From positions 2,666,001 to 2,730,000 of the forward strand of contig NC_079886.1 in the NCBI RefSeq assembly GCF_029227915.1: a stretch of 64,000 nucleotides of DNA. Direction: 5' to 3'. Source of the DNA: Hydractinia symbiolongicarpus. Its lineage: Eukaryota > Cnidaria > Hydrozoa > Anthoathecata > Hydractiniidae. The notes under the pieces were generated by a model that saw only the letters and a list, made by a program, of their open reading frames with translations, was not told the origin of the DNA and made no database searches. This document shows, one piece after another, positions 1 to 12,380 of this stretch. Made by a program: the position numbers and the translations under genes. Within the stretch, counting starts at the first letter, position 1. Each line of letters opens with the position of its first letter.

Positions 1-2834
1 ATTTACAGGAAATCGCGGGTTTTCGTATGCGGGCGATTAAACTTCTTTTATTTAGCGTCTCATCAAAAATGAAAATATTCTTGAAAACTACAAGTCTGAT
101 GCGTTTTAGTGGTGAAAAATAATTTAAAAAATCGTTCGGGAAATGAATTTACTGTCTGGGCACTTTTTTTGTATACTTTTGACTATACGGGCCGAGCCCG
201 GGATTTACGGGAAATCGCGGGTTTTCGTTTTCCGGCGATTAAATTTCTTTTATTCAGCGTCTCATCAAAAATGAAAACATTTTTGAAAACTACAAGTCTC
301 ATGCGTTTTAGTGGTGAAAAAATAATTTAAAAAATCACTCGGGAAATCAGTTTACTACCTGGGTACTTTTTTGTATACTTTTGACTATATGGGCCGAGTA
401 CGGGATTTACGGGAAATCGCGGGTTTTCGTTTGCCGGCGATTAAACTTCTTTTATTCAGCGTCTCATCAAAAATAAAAATATTTTTGAAAACTACAAGTC
501 TGATGCGTTTTAGTGGTGAAAAAATAATTTAAAAAATCGTTCGGGAAATGAATTTACTCTCTGGGTACTTTTTTTGTATACTTTTGACTATACGGGCCGA
601 GCCCGGGATTTACGGGAAATCGCGGGTTTTCGTTTGACGGCGATTAAACTTTTTTAATTTAGCGTTTCATCAAAAATGAAAACAGTTTTGAAACTACAAG
701 TCTCATGCGTTTTAGTGGTGAAAAAATAATTTAAAAATTCGTTCGGGAAATGAGTTTACTCCTTGCGTACTTTCTTTGTACACATTCGACTATAGGGGCC
801 AAGCCCGGGATTTACAGGAAATCGCGGGTTTTCGTATGCGGGCGATTAAACTTCTTTTATTTAACGTCTCATCAAAAATGAAAACATTTTTGAAAACTAC
901 AAGTTTCATGCGTTTTAGTGGTGAAAAAATAATTTAAAAAATCGTTCGGGAAATGAGTTTACTCCTTGAGTACTTTCTTTGTATACTTTTGACTATACGG
1001 GCCGAGTACTGGATTTACGGAAAATCGCGGGTTTTCGCGTGCCGGCGATTAAACTTCTTTTATTCAGCGTCTTATGAAAAATGAAAATATTCTTGAAAAC
1101 TACAAGTCTGATGCGTTTTAGTGGTGAAAAAATAATTTAGAAAATCGTTCGGGAAATGAATTTACTGCCTGGGTACTTTTTTTGTATACTTTTGACTATA
1201 TGGGCCGAGTACGGGATTTACGGGAAATCGCGGGTTTTCGTTTGCCGGCGATTAAACTTCTTTTATTCAGCGTCTCATCAAAAATGAAAATATTTTTGAA
1301 AACTACAAGTCTGATGCGTTTTAGTGGTGAAAAAATAATTTAAAAATCGTTCGGGCAATGAATTTACTCTCTGGGTACTTTTTTTGTATACTTTTGACTA
1401 TACGGGCCGAGCCCGGGATTTACGGGAAATCGCGGGTTTTCGTTTGCCGGCGATTAAACTTCTTTAAATTAGCGTTTCATCAAAAATGAAAACATTTTTG
1501 AAAACTACAAGTCTCATGCGTTTTAGTGGTGAAAAAATAATTTAAAAAATCGTTCGGGAAATGAGTTTACTCCCTGGGTACTTTCTTTATATACATTCGA
1601 CTATACGGCCGAGTACGGGATTTACGGGAAATCGCGTGTTTTCGTTTGCCGGCGATTAAACTTCTTTTATTTAGCGTCTCATCAAAAATGAAAACATTTT
1701 GGAAAATTACAAGTCTCATGCGTTTTAGTGGTGAAAAAATAATTTAAAAAATCGTTCGGGAAATGAGTTTACTCCTTGAGTACTTTCTTTGTGTACTTTT
1801 GACTATACGGGCCGAGTACTGGATTTACGGAAAATCGCGGGTTTTCGCGTGCCGGCGATTAAACTTCTTTTATTCAGCGTCTTATGAAAAATGAAAATAT
1901 TCTTGAAAACTACAAGTCTGATGCGTTTTAGTGGTGAAAAAATAATTTAAAAAATCGTTCGGGAAATGAATTTACTGCCTGGGTACTTTTTTTGTATACT
2001 TTTGACTATATGGGCCGAGTACGGGATTTACGGGAAATCGCGGGTTTTCGTTTGCGGGCGATTAAACTTCTTTTATTCAGCGTCTCATCAAAAATGAAAA
2101 TATTTTTGAAAACTACAAGTCTGATGCGTTTTAGTGGTGAAAAAATAATTTAAAAATCGTTCGGGCAATGAATTTACTCTCTGGGTACTTTTTTTGTATA
2201 CTTTTGACTATACGGGCCGAGCCCGGGATTTACGGGAAATCGCGGGTTTTCGTTTGCCGGCGATTAAACTTCTTTAAATTAGCGTTTCATCAAAAATGAA
2301 AATATTTTTGAAAACTACAAGTCTCATGCGTTTTAGTGGTGAAAAAATAATTTAAAAAATCGTTCGGGAAATGAGTTTACTCCCTGGGTACTTTCTTTAT
2401 ATACATTCGACTATACGGCCGAGTACGGGATTTACGGGAAATCGCGTGTTTTCGTTTGCCGGCGATTAAACTTCTTTTATTTAGCGTCTCATCAAAAATG
2501 AAAACATTTTTAAAAACTACAAGTCTCATGCGTTTTAGTGGTGAAAAAATAATTTAAAAAATCGTTCGGGAAATGAGCTTACTTCCTGGGTACTTTATTT
2601 GTATACTTTTGACTATACGGGCCGAGTACGGGAATTACGGGAAATCGCAGGTTTTCGTTTGCCGGCGATTCAACTTCTTTTATTTAGCGTCTCATCAAAA
2701 ATGAAACCATTTTTGAAAACTACAAGTCTCATGCGTTTTAGTGATGAAAAAATAATTTAAAAAATCGTTCGGGAAATGAGTTTACTCCTTGCGTACTTTC
2801 TTTGTACACATTCGACTATAGGGGCCAACCCGGG
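1..2834. repeat. Left-end higher-order repeat, copy 1 (14 monomers)
   Basis: Position 1 matches 2835 and 6480 in both phase and private variants: GGGCCAACCCGGG just upstream of the later copies, CGTATGCGGGCG, and GAAAATATTCTTG. The block uses a monomer subfamily scarcely seen to the right of about 12.7 kb, marked by GAATTTACTGCCTGGG or GAATTTACTCTCTGGG, by TTTTTTTGTATAC, and by GCGTCTTATGAAAAATG. Many of these monomers are 201-202 bp. The unit begins before the window, so its true start is unknown. Confidence 0.75.
905..2510. repeat. 810-bp (4-monomer) tandem duplication inside copy 1
   Basis: The private variant GCGTCTTATGAAAAATG recurs at 1071 and 1881, and the flanking monomers match at the same 810-bp offset. 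These include the CCTTGAGTAC monomer and the TTTATATACATTCGACTATACGGCC monomer. Identity breaks near 1695 against 2505, where CATTTTGGAAAATTAC faces CATTTTTAAAAACTAC. Boundaries are good to about 50 bp. Confidence 0.7.
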
Positions 2835-5800
2835 ATTTACAGGAAATCGCGGGTTTTCGTATGCGGGCGATTAAACTTCTTTTATTTAGCGTCTCATCAA
2901 AAATGAAAATATTCTTGAAAACTACAAGTCTGATGCGTTTTAGTGGTGAAAAATAATTTAAAAAATCGTTCGGGAAATGAATTTACTGTCTGGGCACTTT
3001 TTTTGTATACTTTTGACTATACGGGCCGAGCCCGGGATTTACGGGAAATCGCGGGTTTTCGTTTTCCGGCGATTAAATTTCTTTTATTCAGCGTCTCATC
3101 AAAAATGAAAATATTTTTGAAAACTACAAGTCTGATGCGTTTTAGTGGTGAAAAAATAATTTAAAAAATCGTTCGGGAAATGAATTTACTCTCTGGGTAC
3201 TTTTTTTGTATACTTTTGACTATACGGGCCGAGCCCGGGATTTACGGGAAATCGCGGGTTTTCGTTTGACGGCGATTAAACTTTTTTAATTTAGCGTTTC
3301 ATCAAAAATGAAAACAGTTTTGAAACTACAAGTCTCATGCGTTTTAGTGGTGAAAAAATAATTTAAAAATTCGTTCGGGAAATGAGTTTACTCCTTGCGT
3401 ACTTTCTTTGTACACATTCGACTATAGGGGCCAAGCCCGGGATTTACAGGAAATCGCGGGTTTTCGTATGCGGGCGATTAAACTTCTTTTATTTAGCGTC
3501 TCATCAAAAATGAAAACACTTTTGAAAACTACAAGTCTCATGCGTTTTAGTGGTGAAAAAATAATTTAAAAAATCGTTCGGGAAATGAGTTTACTCCTTG
3601 AGTACTTTCCTTGTATACTTTTGACTATACGGGCCGAGTACTGGATTTACGGAAAATCGCGGGTTTTCGCGTGCCGGCGATTAAACTTCTTTTATTCAGC
3701 GTATTATGAAAAATGAAAATATTCTTGAAAACTACAAGTCTGATGCGTTTTAGTGGTGAAAAAATAATTTAAAAAATCGTTCGGGAAATGAATTTACTGC
3801 CTGGGTACTTTTTTTGTATACTTTTGACTATATGGGCCGAGTACGGGATTTACGGGAAATCGCGGGTTTTCGTTTGCCGGCGATTAAACTTCTTTTATTC
3901 AGCGTCTCATCAAAAATGAAAATATTTTTGAAAACTACAAGTCTGATGCGTTTTAGTGGTGAAAAAATAATTTAAAAATCGTTCGGGCAATGAATTTACT
4001 CTCTGGGTACTTTTTTTGTATACTTTTGACTATACGGGCCGAGCCCGGGATTTACGGGAAATCGCGGGTTTTCGTTTGCCGGCGATTAAACTTCTTTAAA
4101 TTAGCGTTTCATGAAAAATGAAAACATTTTTGAAAACTACAAGTCTCATGCGTTTTAGTGGTGAAAAAATAATTTAAAAAATCGTTCGGGAAATGAGTTT
4201 ACTGCCTGGGTACTTTTTTTGTATACTTTTGACTATATGGGCCGAGTACGGGATTTACGGGAAATCGCGGGTTTTCGTTTGCCGGCGATTAAACTTCTTT
4301 TATTCAGCGTCTCATCAAAAATGAAAATATTTTTGAAAACTACAAGTCTGATGCGTTTTAGTGGTGAAAAAATATTTTAAAAATCGTTCGGGCAATGAGT
4401 TTACTCCTTGCGTACTTTCTTTGTACACATTCGACTATAGGGGCCAAGCCCGGGATTTACAGGAAATCGCGGGTTTTCGTATGCGGGCGATTAAACTTCT
4501 TTTATTTAGCGTCTCATCAAAAATGAAAACATTTTTGAAAACTACAAGTCTCATGCGTTTTAGTGGTGAAAAAATAATTTAAAAAATCGTTCGGGAAATG
4601 AGTTTACTCCTTGAGTACTTTCTTTGTATACTTTTGACTATACGGGCCGAGTACTGGATTTACGGAAAATCGCGGGTTTTCGCGTGCCGGCGATTAAACT
4701 TCTTTTATTCAGCGTCTTATGAAAAATGAAAATATTCTTGAAAACTACAAGTCTGATGCGTTTTAGTGGTGAAAAAATAATTTAAAAAATCGTTCGGGAA
4801 ATGAATTTACTGCCTGGGTACTTTTTTTGTATACTTTTGACTATATGGGCCGAGTACGGGATTTACGGGAAATCGCGGGTTTTCGTTTGCCGGCGATTAA
4901 ACTTCTTTTATTCAGCGTCTCATCAAAAATGAAAATATTTTTGAAAACTACAAGTCTGATGCGTTTTAGTGGTGAAAAAATAATTTAAAAATCGTTCGGG
5001 CAATGAATTTACTCTCTGGGTACTTTTTTTGTATACTTTTGACTATACGGGCCGAGCCCGGGATTTACGGGAAATCGCGGGTTTTCGTTTGCCGGCGATT
5101 AAACTTCTTTAAATTAGCGTTTCATCAAAAATGAAAACATTTTTGAAAACTACAAGTCTCATGCGTTTTAGTGGTGAAAAAATAATTTAAAAAATCGTTC
5201 GGGAAATGAGTTTACTCCCTGGGTACTTTCTTTATATACATTCGACTATACGGCCGAGTACGGGATTTACGGGAAATCGCGTGTTTTCGTTTGCCGGCGA
5301 TTAAACTTCTTTTATTTAGCGTCTCATCAAAAATGAAAACATTTTGGAAAACTACAAGTCTCATGCGTTTTAGTGGTGAAAAAATAATTTAAAAAATCGT
5401 TCGGGAAATGAGTTTACTCCTTGAGTACTTTCTTTGTGTACTTTTGACTATACGGGCCGAGCACTGGATTTACGGACAATCGCGGGTTTTCGCGTGCCGG
5501 CGATTAAACTTCTTTTATTCAGCGTCTTATGAAAAATGAAAATATTCTTAAAAACTACAAGTCTGATGCGTTTTAGTGGTGAAAAAATAATTTAAAAAAT
5601 CGTTCGGGAAATGAATATACTGCCTGGGTACTTTTTTTGTATACTTTTGACTATATGGGCCGAGTACGGGATTTACGGGAAATCGCGGGTTTTCGTTTGC
5701 GGGCGATTAAACTTCTTTTATTCAGCGTCTCATCAAAAATGAAAATATTTTTGAAAACTACAAGTCTGATGCGTTTTAGTGGTGAAAAAATAATTTAAAA

Positions 5801-6479
5801 ATCGTTCGGGCAATGAATTTACTCTCTGGGTACTTTTTTTGTATACTTTTGACTATACGGGCCGAGCCCGGGATTTACGGGAAATCGCGGGTTTTCGTTT
5901 GCCGGCGATTAAACTTTTTTAAATTAGCGTTTCATCAAAAATGAAAACATTTTTGAAAACTACAAGTCTCATGCGTTTTAGTGGTGAAAAAATAATTTAA
6001 AAAATCGTTCGGGAAATGAGTTTACTCCCTGGGTACTTTCTTTATATACATTCGACTATACGGCCGAGTACGGGATTTACGGGAAATCGCGTGTTTTCGT
6101 TTGCCGGCGATTAAACTTCTTTTATTTAGCGTCTCATCAAAAATGAAAACATTTTTAAAAACTACAAGTCTCATGCGTTTTAGTGGTGAAAAAATAATTT
6201 AAAAAATCGTTCGGGAAATGAGCTTACTTCCTGGGTACTTTATTTGTATACTTTTGACTATACGGGCCGAGTACGGGATTTACGGGAAATCGCAGGTTTT
6301 CGTTTGCCGGCGATTCAACTTCTTTTATTTAGCGTCTCATCAAAAATGAAAACATTTTTGAAAACTACAAGTCTCATGCGTTTTAGTGATGAAAAAATAA
6401 TTTAAAAAATCGTTCGGGAAATGAGTTTACTCCTTGCGTACTTTCTTTGTACACATTCGACTATAGGGGCCAACCCGGG
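2835..6479. repeat. Left-end higher-order repeat, copy 2 (18 monomers)
   Basis: This block begins with the same monomers as position 1 but lacks the monomer seen at about 310-510 in copy 1, so the offset falls from 2,834 to about 2,633. Its second part matches copy 1 again at an offset of about 3,645: the GCGTCTTATG variant at 1881 pairs with 5525. It contains its own 810-bp four-monomer duplication, at about 4540-6150. Copies 1 and 2 therefore differ by gain and loss of whole monomers rather than by random divergence. Confidence 0.75.
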
Positions 6480-8155
6480 ATTTACAGGAAATCGCGGGTT
6501 TTCGTATGCGGGCGATTAAACTTCTTTTATTTAGCGTCTCATCAAAAATGAAAATATTCTTGAAAACTACAAGTCTGATGCGTTTTAGTGGTGAAAAATA
6601 ATTTAAAAAATCGTTCGGGAAATGAATTTACTGTCTGGGCACTTTTTTTGTATACTTTTGACTATACGGGCCGAGCCCGGGATTTACGGGAAATCGCGGG
6701 TTTTCGTTTTCCGGCGATTAAATTTCTTTTATTCAGCGTCTCATCAAAAATGAAAACATTTTTGAAAACTACAAGTCTCATGCGTTTTAGTGGTGAAAAA
6801 ATAATTTAAAAAATCATTCGGGAAATCAGTTTACTACCTGGGTACTTTTTTGTATACTTTTGACTATATGGGCCGAGTACGGGATTTACGGGAAATCGCG
6901 GGTTTTCGTTTGCCGGCGATTAAACTTCTTTTATTCAGCGTCTCATCAAAAATGAAAATATTTTTGAAAACTACAAGTCTGATGCGTTTTAGTGGTGAAA
7001 AAATAATTTAAAAAATCGTTCGGGAAATGAATTTACTCTCTGGGTACTTTTTTTGTATACTTTTGACTATACGGGCCGAGCCCGGGATTTACGGGAAATC
7101 GCGGGTTTTCGTTTGACGGCGATTAAACTTTTTTAATTTAGCGTTTCATCAAAAATGAAAACAGTTTTGAAACTACAAGTCTCATGCGTTTTAGTGGTGA
7201 AAAAATAATTTAAAAATTCGTTCGGGAAATGAGTTTACTCCTTGCGTACTTTCTTTGTACACATTCGACTATAGGGGCCAAGACCGGGATTTACAGGAAA
7301 TCGCGGGTTTTCGTATGCGGGCGATTAAACTTCTTTTATTTAGCGTCTCATCAAAAATGAAAACACTTTTGAAAACTACAAGTCTCATGCGTTTTAGTGG
7401 TGAAAAAATAATTTAAAAAATCGTTCGGGAAATGAGTTTACTCCTTGAGTACTTTCCTTGTATACTTTTGACTATACGGGCCGAGTACTGGATTTACGGA
7501 AAATCGCGGGTTTTCGCGTGCCGGCGATTAAACTTCTTTTATTCAGCGTCTTATGAAAAATGAAAATATTCTTGAAAACTACAAGTCTGATGCGTTTTAG
7601 TGGTGAAAAAATAATTTAAAAAATCGTTCGGGAAATGAATTTACTGCCTGGGTACCTTTTTTGTATACTTTTGACTATATGGGCCGAGTACGGGATTTAC
7701 GGGAAATCGCGGGTTTTCGTTTGCCGGCGATTAAACTTCTTTTATTCAGCGTCTCATCAAAAATGAAAATATTTTTGAAAACTACAAGTCTGATGCGTTT
7801 TAGTGGTGAAAAAATAATTTAAAAATCGTTCGGGCAATGAATTTACTCTCTGGGTACTTTTTTGTATACTTTTGACTATACGGGCCGAGCCCGGGATTTA
7901 CGGGAAATCGCGGGTTTTCGTTTGCCGGCGATTAAACTTCTTTAAATTAGCGTTTCATGAAAAATGAAAACATTTTTGAAAACTACAAGTCTCATGCGTT
8001 TTTGTGGTGAAAAAATAATTTAAAAAATCGTTCGGGAAATGAGTTTACTGCCTGGGTACTTTTTTTGTATACTTTTGACTATATGGGCCGAGTACGGGAT
8101 TTACGGGAAATCGCGGGTTTTCGTTTGCCGGCGATTAAACTTCTTTTATTCAGCG
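6480..8155. repeat. Left-end higher-order repeat, copy 3 (partial)
   Basis: This block matches copy 1 from position 1, including the monomer missing from copy 2. The rare segment GACGGCGATTAAAC followed by GAAAACAGTTTTGAAAC appears near 635, 3268 and 7113. The match fades near 8156, where one monomer carries a 16-bp deletion. Beyond that point the order of monomers differs. Confidence 0.7.
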
Positions 8156-11100
8156 TATATTTTTGAAAACTACAAGTCTGATGCGTTTTAGTGGTGAAAA
8201 AATAATTTAAAAATCGTTCGGGCAATGAATTTACTCTCTGGGTACTTTTTTTGTATACTTTTGACTATACGGGCCGAGCCCGGGATTTACGGGAAATCGC
8301 GGGTTTTCGTTTGCCGGCGATTAAACTTCTTTAAATTAGCGTTTCATGAAAAATGAAAACATTTTTGAAAACTACAAGTCTCATGCGTTTTAGTGGTGAA
8401 AAAATAATTTAAAAAATCGTTCGGGAAATGAGTTTACTCCCTGGGTACTTTCTTTATATACATTCGACTATACGGCCGAGTACGGGATTTACGGGAAATC
8501 GCGTGTTTTCGTTTGCCGGCGATTAAACTTCTTTTATTTAGCGTCTCATCAAAAATGAAAACATTTTTAAAAACTACAAGTCTCATGCGTTTTAGTGGTG
8601 AAAAAATAATTTAAAAAATCGTTCGGGAAATGAGCTTACTTCCTGGGTACTTTCTTTGTATACTTTTGACTATACGGGCCGAGTACGGGAATTACGGGAA
8701 ATCGCAGGTTTTCGTTTGCCGGCGATTCAACTTCTTTTATTTAGCGTCTCATCAAAAATGAAAACATTTTTGAAAACTACAAGTCTCATGCGTTTTAGTG
8801 GTGAAAAAATAATTTGAAAAATCGTTCTGAAAATGAGTTTAATCACAGGGTACTTTCTTTGTATACATTCGACTATAGGGGCCAAGCCCGGGATTTACAG
8901 GAAATCGCGGGTTTTCGTATGCGGGCGATTAAACCTCTTTTATTTAGCGTCTCATCAAAAATGAAAACATTTTGGAAAACTACAAGTCTCATGCGTTTTA
9001 GTGGTGAAAAAATAATTTAAAAAATCGTTCGGGAAATGAGTTTACTCCTTGAGTACTTTCTTTGTGTACTTTTGACTATACGGGCCGAGTACTGGATTTA
9101 CGGAAAATCGCGGGTTTTCGCGTGCCGGCGATTAAACTTCTTTTATTCAGCGTCTTATGAAAAATGAAAATATTCTTGAAAACTACAAGTCTGATGCGTT
9201 TTAGTGGTGAAAAAATAATTTAAAAAATCGTTCGGGAAATGAATTTACTGCCTGGGTACTTTTTTTGTATACTTTTGACTATATGGGCCGAGTACGGGAT
9301 TTACGGGAAATCGCGGGTTTTCGTTTGCGGGCGATTAAACTTCTTTTATTCAGCGTCTCATCAAAAATGAAAACATTTTTAAAAACTACAAGTCTCATGC
9401 GTTTTAGTGGTGAAAAAATAATTTAAAAAATCTTTCGGGAAATGAGTTTACTCCCTGGGTACTTTCTTTATATACATTCGACTATACGGCCGAGTACGGG
9501 ATTTACGGGAAATCGCGTGTTTTCGTTTGCCGGCGATTAAACTTCTTTTATTTAGCGTCTCATCAAAAATGAAAACATTTTTGAAAACTACAAGTCTCAT
9601 GCGTTTTAGTGGTGAAAAAATAATTTGAAAAATCGTTCTGAAAATGAGTTTACTCACAGGGTACTTTCTTTGTATACATTCGACTATAGGGGCCAAGCCC
9701 TGGATTTACAGGAAATCGCGGGTTTTCGTTTGCCGGCGATTAAACGTCTTTTATTCAGCGTCTCATCAAAAATGAAAACATTTTGAAAAACTACAAGTCT
9801 CATGCGTTTTAGTGGTGAAAAAATAATTTAAAAAATCATTCGGGAAATGATTTTACTCCCTGGGTACTTTTTTTGTGTACTTTTGACTATACGGGCCGAA
9901 CACGGGATTTACAGGAAATCGCGGGTTTTCGTATGCGGGCGATTAAACTTCTTTTATTTAGCGTCTCATCAAAAATGAAAACATTTTTGAAAACTACAAG
10001 TCTCATGCGTTTTAGTGGTGAAAAAATAATTTAAAAAATCGTTCGGGAAATGAGTTTACTCCTTGAGTACTTTCTTTGTATACTTTTGACTATACGGGCC
10101 GAGTACCGTATTTACGGGAAATCGCGGGTTTTCGTTTGTCGGCGATTAAACTTCTTTAATTTAGCGTTTCATCAAAAATGAAAACATTTTTGAAAACTAC
10201 AAGTCTCATGCGTTTTAGTGGTGAAAAAATAATTTAAAAAATCGTTTTGGAAATGAGTTTACTCCCTGGGTACTTTCTTTATATACATTCGACTATACGG
10301 CCGAGTACGGGATTTACGGGAAATCGCGGGTTTTCGTTTGCCGGCGATTAAACTTCTTTTATTTAGCATCTCATCAAAAATGAAAACATTTTAAAAAACT
10401 ACAAGTCTCATGCGTTTTAGTGGTGAAAAAATAATTTAAAAAATCGTTCGGGAAATGAGCTTACTTCCTGGGTACTTTCTTTGTATACTTTTGACTATAC
10501 GGGCCGAGTACGGGAATTACGGGAAATCGCAGGTTTTCGTTTGCCGGCGATTCAACTTCTTTTATTTAGCGTCTCATCAAAAATGAAAACATTTTTGAAA
10601 ACTACAAGTCTCATGCGTTTTAGTGGTGAAAAAATAATTTGAAAAATCGTTCTGAAAATGAGTTTACTCACAGGGTACTTTCTTTGTACACATTCGACTA
10701 TAGGGGCCAAGCCCGGGATTTACAGGAAATCGCGGGTTTTCGTATGCGGGCGATTAAACTTCTTTTATTTGGCGTCTCATCAAAAATGAAAACATTTTTG
10801 AAAACTACAAGTCTCATGCGTTTTAGTGGTGAAAAAATAATTTGAAAAATCGTTCTGAAAATGAGTTTACTCACAGGGTACTTTCTTTGTACACATTCGA
10901 CTATAGGGGCCAAGCCCGGGATTTACAGGAAATCGCGGGTTTTCGTATGCGGGCGATTAAACTTCTTTTATTTAGCGTCTCATCAAAAATGAAAACATTT
11001 TTGAAAACTACAAGTCTCATGCGTTTTAGTGGTGAAAAAATAATTTAAAAAATCGTTCGGGAAATGAGTTTACTCCTTGAGTACTTTCTTTGTATACTTT

Positions 11101-12380
11101 TGACTATACGGGCCGAGTACTGGATTTACGGAAAATCGCGGGTTTTCGCGTGCCGGCGATTAAACTTCTTTTATTCAGCGTCTTATGAAAAATGAAAATA
11201 TTCTTGAAAACTACAAGTCTGATGCGTTTTAGTGGTGAAAAAATAATTTAAAAAATCGTTCGGGAAATGAATTTACTGCCTGGGTACTTTTTTTGTATAC
11301 TTTTGACTATATGGGCCGAGTACGGGATTTACGGGAAATCGCGGGTTTTCGTTTGCCGGCGATTAAACTTCTTTTATTCAGCGTCTCATCAAAAATGAAA
11401 ATATTTTTGAAAACTACAAGTCTGATGCGTTTTAGTGGTGAAAAAATAATTTAAAAATCGTTCGGGCAATGAATTTACTCTCTGGGTACTTTTTTTGTAT
11501 ACTTTTGACTATACGGGCCGAGCTCGGGATTTACGGGAAATCGCGGGTTTTCATTTGCCGGCGATTAAACTTCTTTAAATTAGCGTTTCATCAAAAATGA
11601 AAGCATTTTTGAAAACTACAAGTCTCATGCGTTTTAGTGGTGAAAAAATAATTTAAAAAATCGTTCGGGAAATGAGTTTACTCCCTGGGTACTTTCTTTA
11701 TATACATTCGACTATACGGCCGAGTACGGGATTTACGGGAAATCGCGTGTTTTCGTTTGCCGGCGATTAAACTTCTTTTATTTAGCGTCTCATCAAAAAT
11801 GAAAACATTTTTGAAAACTACAAGTCTCATGCGTTTTATTGGTGAAAAAATAATTTGAAAAATCGTTCTGAAAATGAGTTTACTCACAGGGCACTTTCTT
11901 TGTATACATTCGACTATAGGCGCCAAGCCCGGGATTTACAGGAAATCGCGGGTTTTCGTTTGCCGGCGATTAAACGTCTTTTATTCAGCGTCTCATCAAA
12001 AATGAAAACATTTTGGAAAACTACAAGTCTCATGCGTTTTAGTGGTGAAAAAATAATGTAAAAAATCATTCGGGAAATGATTTTACTCCCTGGGTACTTT
12101 TATTGTGTACTTTTGACTATACGGGCCGAACACGGGATTTACAGGAAATCGCGGTTTTTCGTATGCGGGCGATTAAACTTCTTTTATTTAGCGTCTCATC
12201 AAAAATGAAAACATTTTTGAAAACTACAAGTCTCATGCGTTTTAGTGGTGAAAAAATAATTTAAAAAATCGTTCGGGAAATGAGTTTACTCCTTGAGCAC
12301 TTTCTTTGTATACTTTTGACTATACGGGCCGAGTACCGTATTTACGGGAAATCGCGGGTTTTCGTTTGCCGGAGATTAAA
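8156..12380. repeat. Mosaic satellite region with a 2,230-bp spaced duplication
   Basis: Left-end subfamily monomers are mixed here with the TTCTGAAAATGAGTTTACTC class that dominates further right. About 9381-10150 matches about 11611-12380 at an offset of 2,230 (11 monomers), sharing the rare GGCCGAACACGGG and GAGTACCGTATTTACGGG variants. No gene is seen. Confidence 0.65.
10639..11044. repeat. Two adjacent near-identical monomers
   Basis: The monomers starting at 10639 and 10842 are 203 bp each. I noticed one difference between them, TTGGCGTCTC near 10770 against TTAGCGTCTC. They are a single-monomer tandem duplication, much younger than the divergence among their neighbours. Confidence 0.75.

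Noticed and set aside
10639-10845. Recurring 68-73 codon forward open frames, about one per monomer in many places
   Set aside because: They are the satellite monomer itself. Many open only with TTG or GTG, and all close at the AATAATTTAA run. The 203-bp period is not a multiple of 3, so frames cannot continue. Substitutions and indels show no codon bias.
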